Both the position numbers and the translations under genes were made by a program. The notes under the pieces were generated by a model that ran no database searches, was not told the DNA's origin, and saw nothing but the letters and a program-made list of their open reading frames with translations. A stretch of 64,000 nt of DNA from Taxillus chinensis (taxonomy: Eukaryota; Streptophyta; Magnoliopsida; Santalales; Loranthaceae): NCBI GenBank assembly GCA_023512835.1, contig CM042088.1:13384078-13448077 (forward strand). The letters are read 5' to 3'. The stretch's first letter is position 1, and each line of letters begins with the position of its first letter. Below are positions 56,705-64,000 of the stretch, one piece after another.

Positions 56705-57737
56705 CTTCCCCTTTCAAAATCCTTTACCCCCAGCTGAGTCAAAACCTCATGTTTTGGTCCTTCACATGAATGGGCCAAATCTTGCCCTCACCATGGGCAT
56801 ATGGCAATCAAGTTTGAGTATGACCCAACAAACGAATCTCGTAGCCCAAAAGCGGACTTGGTGAAAACTTGAAAGGGCACCAAGGGTAAAACACAAAGCT
56901 CAATAAAAAGAAAGAAAAGACAGACTTGGTGAAAACCCGAAAGGGCGCCAAGGGTAAAATACAAAGCCAACAAAAGGTACAGCGACATCAGGATCCCCGA
57001 TCTTCTAACAGAACCAAGGTGGAGTACAACTCTTGAACTCCCAAGCAGACAGTCACGGGAATATCATCACACTACTTCAAACCAGGGACTGGGCTGTGAA
57101 CCAAAGGACTGGTCAAATCTTAAGCATACTCTGATCAACTTTACAAGACATGTCTTTTGAAACTATTGTCCTTGTTCTACAAAAGGAGTTTAGTTTAACT
57201 TTGCATGAGGATAAACACCTTGTGCCATATGTAATGATGTAATTGTAAGTGCAAAATGTCTTGTCAAATAAATATGGTTTTGGCTTTTTTAAATCATTTT
57301 AAAATCGAGCATTTCCCTGCTGGAGTTTCTTAAACCTTGCTTGTTCGTGAGGTTTGCATGAGGCGACAACAAAAGCCCTAGACCTTTGCCTAAAGGAAGC
57401 TATGACTCAAGATACTTAACAGTTTGCTCGCCAGTAGGAGAAGAGAACACCAAGTCATTGGCAACGTACTTTTCCGAAGAAACAACACTAGAATCTCCTT
57501 AAGATCAACTCTGCCCCGTATTTTATACACCTCATGCACATTCTCAAAAGGTTTTGCGCACCTCATGCATCAACCACATTTCACGCATCATTCCTACGTA
57601 TGGCATGTTTGCTCCTGTCCAATTGCAGGACTGTTGTCACGGCACGGCATCCCAAACTCCCGGTGGATAAGCCTTAGAACTCAAGAAATGAAGGAAGTTT
57701 CATCCCCAACGGAGAAACCCACATGCCAATCCTCTAA
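56705..57737 (+). other. 3' untranslated spacer of the Tat element
   Basis: Non-coding. It holds a direct repeat of the block gacttggtgaaaac, then gaaagggc, then accaagggtaaa (near 56858-56890 and 56931-56960), and aataaa at 57267. It leads into the 31-bp array. Confidence 0.5.
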
Positions 57738-58940
57738 AGCCATGCTCACCCGCATGTCAATTATCCGAAGCCATGCTCACCCGCATGCCAATTATCCAAA
57801 GCCATGCTCACCCGCATGCCAATTATCCGAAGCCATTCTCACACGCATGCCAATTATCCGAAGCCATGCTCACCCGCATGCCAATTATCCGAAACCATGC
57901 TCACCCGCATGCCAATTATCCGAAACCATGCTCACCCGCATGCCAATTATCCGAAGCCATGCTCACCTGCATGCCAATTATCCAAATCCATGCTCACCCG
58001 CATGCCAATTATCCAAAGCCATGCTCACCCGTATGCCAATTATATCCGAAGCCATGCTCACCCGCATGCCATTTATCCGAAGCCATGCTCACCCGCATGC
58101 CAATTATCCGAAGCCATGCTCACCCGCATGCCAATTATCCGAAGCCATGCTCACCCGCATGCCAATTATCCAAAGCCATGCTCACCCGCATGCCAATTAT
58201 CTGAAGCCATGCTCACCCGCATGCCAATTATCCGAAGCCATTCTCACCCGCATGCCAATTATCCGAAGCCATGCTCACCCGCATGCCAATTATCCGAAGC
58301 CATGCTCACCCGCATGCCAATTATCCGAAGCCATGCTCACCTGCATGCCAATTATCCAAAGCCATGCTCACCCGCATGCCAATTATCCAAAGCCATGCTC
58401 ACCCGCATGCCAATTATATCCGAAGGCATGCTCACCCGCATGCCATTTATCCGAATTCATGCTCACCTGCATGCCAATTATCCGAAGCCATGCTCACCCA
58501 CATGCCAATTATCCGAAGCCATGCTCACCCGCATGCCAATTATCCGAAGCCATGCTCACCCGCATGCCAATTATCCGAAGCCATGCTCACCCGCATGCCA
58601 ATTATCCGAAGCCATGCTCACCCGCATGCCAATTATCCGAAGCCATGCTCACCCGCCTGCCAATTATCCGAAGCCATGCTCACCCGCATGCCAATTATCC
58701 GAAGCCATGCTCACCCGCATGCCAATTATCCGAAGCCATGCTCACCCTCATGCCAATTATCCGAAGCCATGCTCACCCGCATGCCAATTATCCGAGCCCA
58801 TGCTCACCCGCATGCCAATTATCCGAAGCCATGCTCACCCGCATGCCAAATATCCCAAGTCATACTCACCCGCATGCCAATTATCCGAAGCCATGCTCAC
58901 CCGCATGCCAAATATCCAAAGCCATGCTCACCCGCATGCC
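57738..58940 (+). repeat. 31-bp minisatellite array, about 39 copies
   Basis: The unit begins agccatgctcacccgcatgc and ends aattatccga. Most copies differ by one or two bases. Two copies have an extra at (near 58041 and 58417), each followed by a catttatccga variant; these mark a higher-order repeat of about 375 bp. Because 31 is not a multiple of three and the unit has no stop in any forward frame, all three forward frames stay open through long parts of it; the longest runs from 57424 to 59091. Tandem arrays between pol and the 3' LTR are known in Tat/Ogre elements and can seed satellites. Confidence 0.9.
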
Positions 58941-59045
58941 AAACCACACCAAAACCGTAAAATATCAATCCCTGAGAGGAGAATCAACTGGTCAAAATGG
59001 GTACGGTCTTATCTTTGCACATCATTCGTACACAAACAACGCGCA

Positions 59046-59057
59046 AAGAGGGGCAGC
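59046..59057 (+). promoter_or_regulatory. Polypurine tract of the Tat element
   Basis: aagaggggcagc lies directly before the 3' LTR start at 59058. Confidence 0.65.
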
Positions 59058-61402
59058 TGTTAGACCCCATTTTGACCGGGCCAGATCATAGCCAAAGAAA
59101 TCCCAAAAATAAGAGTCATTTCTGAGGAATCTCAAAATGCCCCAAGGTCAACACTAAAGGGTAGAGGATGAAATTTGGAAACCAACACACTTGACTGTGC
59201 CCAAATTCGACTTGAAATGAAGAAGTTATGACAAAAAATAGTTTTGGGCATGAAAGTCAAGCTTGTGGAAAGACGGTCAACGCCCTCGGTCAAAACCAAT
59301 TGAAAATGTGATTGTGAAAATTCCCCAGAAACAGTTCAGGCGAATTTATAACCGCTGCCTCGAAGACTCACAGTCACTGTCGAAGCCTCGTAGCACAGCC
59401 TTGCCTCGAAGCCTCGTAGCACAGCCTTGCCTCGAAGCCTCGCAGTCGAAGACTCGCAGTCACAGTCGAAGACTTGCAGTCACAGTCAGCCTCGTAGCGC
59501 AGCCTTGCCTCGAAGCCCGCAGCCTCGAAGCCCAGCATACGCAGCCTCAAAGCTCAGCAGACTCGTAGCCTCGTAGCGCAGCCTTGCCTCGAAGCCTCGT
59601 AGTCAGCCTCGCAGACGCAGCCTCGAAGCCCAGTAGACGCAGCCTCGAAGCTCAGCAGACTCGTAGCCTCGTAACACAGCCTCGCTTCGAAGCCTTGCAG
59701 TCAGGAAGCCTCGCGATCGGCCTCACGACGGTCGGCCTCGAAGACTCGCGATCCACGATCGAAGACTCGCGATCCACGATCGGCCTCACGCGCGGCCTTG
59801 CCTCGAAGCCCGCAGCCTCGAAGCCCAGCATACGCAGCCTCGAAGCTCAGCAGACTCGTAGCCTCGTAGCGCAGCCTTGCCTCGAAGCCTCGCAGACGCA
59901 GCCTCGAAGCCCAATAGACTCGTGGCCTCGTAGCGCAGCCTTGCCTCGAAGCCTCGCAGTCAGCCTCGTAGCCTCGTAGTGTAGCCTTGCCTCGAAGCCT
60001 CGTAGCACAGCCTCCAACCTTCGACGCGGCTACGAACCTTCGATGCGGCTTCGACCCTTCGATGCGGCTATGACCCTCGACCCTTCGAGGCAGCTTTCAA
60101 CCTCCACCCGGCAGGCTCCAACTTCGATCCTGTGACCTACGAGGCAGCCTCCAGCCTTCAATCTTGCGATCTGCAAACTCCAGAACGACACCGTTTCTGC
60201 TTCCCTTTTAAGTGCACAGTAAAGCGGACGCTGTGTCTCTTGGAATTGATTTAAAAGGCTCAGAACACGTTTTTAATGCCTGGGGACCTGCTTTCACCTC
60301 GTAAATGCCTATGTCATTCTTGAAACTTGCTGTCAACGCATGGGAACTCCGAAGGTCACGACATTTAATTCACCAAGTACCTAGGTGGGCGGCTGTTCCC
60401 TCTCGAAACTCTATAAAAGGGAGACATTATCTATTCCTGAGGGAGATCCTGTTTTTTGGGGGGGAAGAGAAAAAAAAATGTCTGGGAACATAGAGAGTTT
60501 AAAAAAAAAAGAGCCAAGAATTCTGCAGACATTATTGGCTGGAGCTGAAGAAAACGTCCTCCACCACCCTTGCTGGAGTTTAGTCCCCGCATTCCTCAAG
60601 CATTCAAAGAGGAGTAAAGCTAGCAGGAACATCAACCTTGATTTCCAGGTTTTATTCCCCTCTTCTCTTACATTCTTCATTATAAACTATACCAATCTCA
60701 CCTTCTTTTATCCAAAAATACAAAACATTTTCAAAGGCCCGGTGGCCGTGGGATTGAGCTTTTATGCTCACATCCTCGCCACTTGGCCAACATTGAATCC
60801 GATAGTGAATCTGAGCTCCCCTGTATGCTGTTCACGACATCGGACTCAACTTTCTCATTTTTAAAATAAAACCCCAAATTCCTTTTAAACAAACCTAGGC
60901 TTTTGTGGCTGTGAGATTAAGTTCTATTGCTTATGTCTTCACCACCGGCCAACATCAACTGTGGTAATGAATTCGAGCTCCCTGTTGTGCTCTTCATGCT
61001 ACTGGCTTTCTTTCTGTTTTCTTGGAGAAAACAAAAGAATAACATTTTTTTTCTAAATAAACCAACCATAGTTTTTACAATGAGATAAAATGAAAGAAAG
61101 GGAAGTTAAAATAAGCAAGCACCCATAGACAAAGACTAGGTACCAATTTTGGGCACTGTGGGGATGCAAGAGCCTATTCTTCCTTCACCACACGTAATCG
61201 ACTCCCGAACCTTTTCTCTAGAACCGTAGACCCTCCTAGGTGCCCAAACACACCTTCATCTTTGTTTGGTGGCGACTCTGTTTCTTCTATCTCTCTTTTT
61301 GGTTTTGTGTGAGCTATGGTAATGATGGCTCAATGGCCAAATCTCCATCCAAAGGAGTAATCTCAAGCCAGTCACGAGCCTGGACGACACCGGGTGATGA
61401 CA
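59058..61402 (+). repeat. 3' LTR of the Tat element
   Basis: 2345 bp, from tgttagacccc to gggtgatgaca, matching the 5' LTR with a shorter CTCGNAG array (59345-60010). TATA box tataaaag at 60412. A patch at about 59707-59800 differs from the parallel blocks mostly by A/G exchanges. The target duplication tgctc follows. Confidence 0.9.
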
Positions 61403-61407
61403 TGCTC

Positions 61408-62687
61408 CAGTAGCAAGACTTGAGGCAATCAAAATGTTTTTGGCATATGCTTCTTATGAAAACTTCGTAGTTTATCAAATGGACATCAAAAGCGCATTTC
61501 TAAATGGAGATCTTCAAGAGGAGGTGTACGTTGAACAACCTCCCGGTTTTATAGAATCCAAGGATGGACATCTAGTCTACAAGCTACGGAAAGCCTTGTA
61601 TGGGTTGAAGCAAGCTCCAAGAGCCTGGTATGACACACTGTCAGAATTTCTACTTGCTCACAACTTTCAAAAAGGGAAGATAGACACCACTTTATTTCTA
61701 CGAAAAGAGAAAGGACATACTCTGATCGTACAGATATATGTGGATGATATCATTTTCGGATCATCAAATCCAAAGCTTTGTGAAGAGTTTGCAAAGTTGA
61801 TGACTGGCAAGTTTGAAATGAGCATGATGGGAGAACTGTCCTACTTCCTTGGAATAGAAGTTAAACAATTGCAGGAAGGGATCTTCATTAACCAAGCTAG
61901 GTATACACATGATCTTATTAAGAAGTTTGGTATAGAAGGTTCATCTCTCGTCAAGACTCCGATGCCAGTCAGTGCCAAGTTAGATCCTGATGTGGACGGC
62001 ATATCAGTAAATGTGACTGAATACAGAGGGATGATAGGCTCCTTGCTGTATCTTACAGCAAGTCGCCTGGACATTATGTTTGCAACTTGCATCTGTGCAC
62101 GATATCAGGCGAATCCCAAGGAGTCACATATGCTTTATGTTAAATGGATATTAAGGTATCTCAAAGGAACGATGAATTTGGGACTCTGGTACCCAACGGA
62201 GTCCAACTTCACCTTATCTGGATATTCTGATGTTGATTTTGCTGGGTGTCGCGTCGACAGGAAAAGCACAAGTGGTATGTGTTAGTTTCTTAGAAATAGA
62301 TTAATTTCATAGTTCAGTAAGAAGCAGAATTCCGTATCAACCTCTACTGCTGAGGCGGAATATATAGTCTATTTGGAAGTTCTTTGCAGACAGCTACTTT
62401 GGATGCAAAGTCAACTTACTAATTACGGTTTTCACATGACATCTATTCCACTCTATTGCGACAACACCAGTGCAATTGCTATAAGCAACAATTCAGTCAT
62501 GCACCCAAAGACCAAGCACATTGAGGTAAGGTATCACTTCATTCGCGACCATGTTCTCAAAAAGCACATATCATTGGAACATGTTGCTACTGAAGATCAA
62601 CTGGCAGACATACTTACAAAGTCTCTGCCTGATGCAAGATTCTCTAAACTACTCTTCCGATTAGGTATGATAGACTTCTCTGCATAG
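61408..62687 (+). pseudogene. pol: RT and RNase H, second part, plus-strand Sirevirus-like element
   Basis: Resumes [18 protein letters not shown]. Then [53 protein letters not shown] (catalytic Asp pair near 61740), [28 protein letters not shown] and [20 protein letters not shown]. Stops at 62283 (Gln in the minus-strand copy) and 62311 (Trp in that copy) and a frameshift near 62370 precede RNase H: LLWMQSQLTNYGFHMTS, YCDNTSAIAISNN, HIEVRYHFIRDHV, DQLADILTKSL and LGMIDFSA. The normal stop is at 62685-62687. Confidence 0.9.
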
Positions 62688-64000
62688 CTTCACACGTAAT
62701 CTCTCACCAGTATATTTTCTTTCAGAACTTGCATTGTGATTTTATTGAAAGTAGAGAACACATACTGAACTTAATGTTAATCATGCTTACTGCCTCACGT
62801 GCCTATGCTCAGATATAAATATCTAATGTCATAATGGGAGGATGCTTGCGTTTCCCGACTGAAGTCGTTTAAGCTAACATAATTAAAACGGATATGAATA
62901 ACTTCTTTAGGATTTCATGATTCTAATCTCCACTCATCACCACATGACGAATGCTGTTTCATATTGATTGCTCTATTAACTTGTATGGTTGAAGAAATGA
63001 AATGGGTTAGCTCGGAATGCTTGGTGATGGTACTCACAATCGCAGTTTGATTAGCTCCTGAAGTGTAGTTTCCTAATGGATAGACAGTGATGTTTCAAGA
63101 TCTCAATTTTAACAGGTAATGCCATCGAGAGGATCGCATGATCTACGGGGGAGAAAATGCTTCATTCATTATCCAAGTAATACCCCCGTATATGTCTCAT
63201 GATCTCTTTCCTGGCTGTTTATCTGAGGGGGAGTCCATCACTAAGAGGATCGCATGATCTAAGGGGGAGCAACCTTTGGAATAATCCCCTAATATGTCTC
63301 GGATGCTCCTTCCTCTAAACTATCACTTCCGGATCTACCTGGACATGCATTGTTGAATAAGATTTGTGGCATGCAAGGATGTTTTTCTTCCTTCAACCGT
63401 GCATCTTAATTGGATAATCATTTGCTTGCTTTCGACATGTGTTCATTCTTACCGTCTAACTCATGAATCCTAAGTTGGACAAATCATATGATTTTTAATT
63501 ATCTTAGCTACGTTGTTCAGCAGGACGGTTTCACTATGTTGACCAATATGAATGCTTATTATCTGACATATGTCTTGATTCAGTAGGACGGTCTCACTTA
63601 TTATCTGACATATGTCTTGATTCAGTAACAATGATCACTCTCTTGTTTGTATGTATCTTTCACATTCCCTTTCAATGCACTAAGTTCTGTTTCTCACTAG
63701 TTCGGATTTAGATGCGCACATCTGATTATATTCTCATATCCGTACTAATTCCTCCCTGTTAAGCTTGTATTCTTTTAGCTTATTTTCGTGAAGCTACAGG
63801 CCCAGATTCTCTTTGCACCTTTATCGATACATCTCGTCTATAGTCTCGGATTTGAAGTATTGTGGTACTTCTCTTCTCTTTGACTTCAAGACAGCAAAGG
63901 AATCTACTTCTCTCTTACCGCACTCTATTTCTCCAGACACGGTATACTTTTCATCTGGATGATCTTCTCTCGGATATTATTTACTCTGGATGATTGTCGG
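62688..64000 (+). other. Post-pol spacer of the plus-strand Sirevirus-like element
   Basis: No coding potential. It is homologous to the reverse complement of about 23700-25129. It contains three polypurine-like strings (acgggggagaaaa near 63146, gagggggag near 63225, aagggggag near 63260) and a direct repeat of about 42 bp built on tattatctgacatatgtctt (63557 and 63599). The env-like ORF is expected beyond the window. Confidence 0.6.

Larger units (their letters stand above)
41889..61402 (+). mobile_element. Tat-lineage Ty3/Gypsy retrotransposon, 19.5 kb, with duplicated ORF1
   Basis: LTRs of 2507 and 2345 bp, a perfect 5-bp target duplication tgctc (41884-41888 and 61403-61407), and insertion in the RT of the Sirevirus-like element between DETFA and PVARLE. 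Layout: 5' LTR, primer site, leader with an LTR-like inset, ORF1a, ORF1b, gag, protease plus G-patch, RT-RNase H, second RNase H, integrase, spacer, 31-bp repeat array, polypurine tract, 3' LTR. The second RNase H and the ORF upstream of gag are hallmarks of the Tat/Ogre lineage. All genes have stops or frameshifts. Confidence 0.9.
36003..64000 (+). mobile_element. Plus-strand Sirevirus-like Copia, split by a Tat-lineage Gypsy element
   Basis: 5' LTR 36003-37558, primer site, long gag with zinc knuckle and coiled coil, protease, integrase, RT up to 41888, then RT and RNase H resuming at 61408 and ending at 62687. The post-pol spacer runs out of the window. An env-like ORF would be expected at about 64.2 kb by comparison with the minus-strand copy. 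It is inactive, with many stops. Confidence 0.85.

Noticed and set aside
57738..58940. CRISPR-like appearance of regularly spaced 31-bp units
   Set aside because: The units are contiguous with no unique spacers and lie in a plant retrotransposon.

Overview
This window is plant nuclear DNA, most likely from a eudicot. It is AT-rich with intron-bearing gene pieces, Copia and Gypsy LTR retrotransposons with tRNA-iMet-type primer sites, a Tat-lineage Gypsy element with a second RNase H, a TAA-flanked MITE, TRIMs and a CACTA terminus. Almost everything after about 2.1 kb is transposable-element DNA, much of it nested. I see no bacterial-style operons, CRISPR arrays, rRNA or convincing tRNA genes.

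Left part (1-9.8 kb): the last two coding exons of an unrecognised host gene (610-1326 and 1573-1685, joined in phase). They are followed by a MITE (2164-2524) and a very old Copia element (about 2640-8840). That Copia carries a 1.25 kb insertion and an inverted TRIM (8015-8443) in its RNase H region. An exon-like block at 9098-9610 may be a further host exon or spliced 3' UTR.

Middle left (9.8-20.7 kb): a Tork/Tnt1-like Copia with both LTRs (9821-14563, 3' LTR truncated), a Gypsy LTR remnant, a complete two-LTR TRIM (14634-15044), a minus-strand Copia RT fragment, and a gag-only Sirevirus-like block (about 15345-19775) whose LTR-like flanks are full of CTCGNAG motifs. Next comes a CACTA transposon end (terminus at 20722) beside a 32-codon piece of a coatomer beta-prime gene.

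Middle (20.7-35.45 kb): a minus-strand Sirevirus-like Copia. It has pol remnants at 35450-34784 and 25435-25130 and a long env-like ORF at 23604-21115. It is split by a young Gypsy chromovirus-like element (25441-34783) with near-identical LTRs and a 5-bp target duplication, actcc.

Right (35.45-64 kb): a GGTTTGG-rich repeat, then a plus-strand Sirevirus-like Copia (36003 to beyond the window). Its reverse transcriptase is split by a 19.5 kb Tat-lineage Gypsy element (41889-61402, target duplication tgctc). That element carries two tandem diverged copies of an extra ORF1, then gag, protease with a G-patch, RT-RNase H, a second archaeal-type RNase H, integrase, and a 1.2 kb array of 31-bp repeats that is open in all three forward frames.

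Inferred order of events: the minus-strand Sirevirus-like element came first. The chromovirus inserted into its RNase H, and separately the GGTTTGG repeat and the plus-strand Sirevirus-like element landed at its RT. The Tat element then entered the plus-strand copy. Most coding regions are decayed, chiefly by Gln-to-stop, Trp-to-stop and Arg-to-stop changes of the kind expected from cytosine methylation, plus frameshifts.
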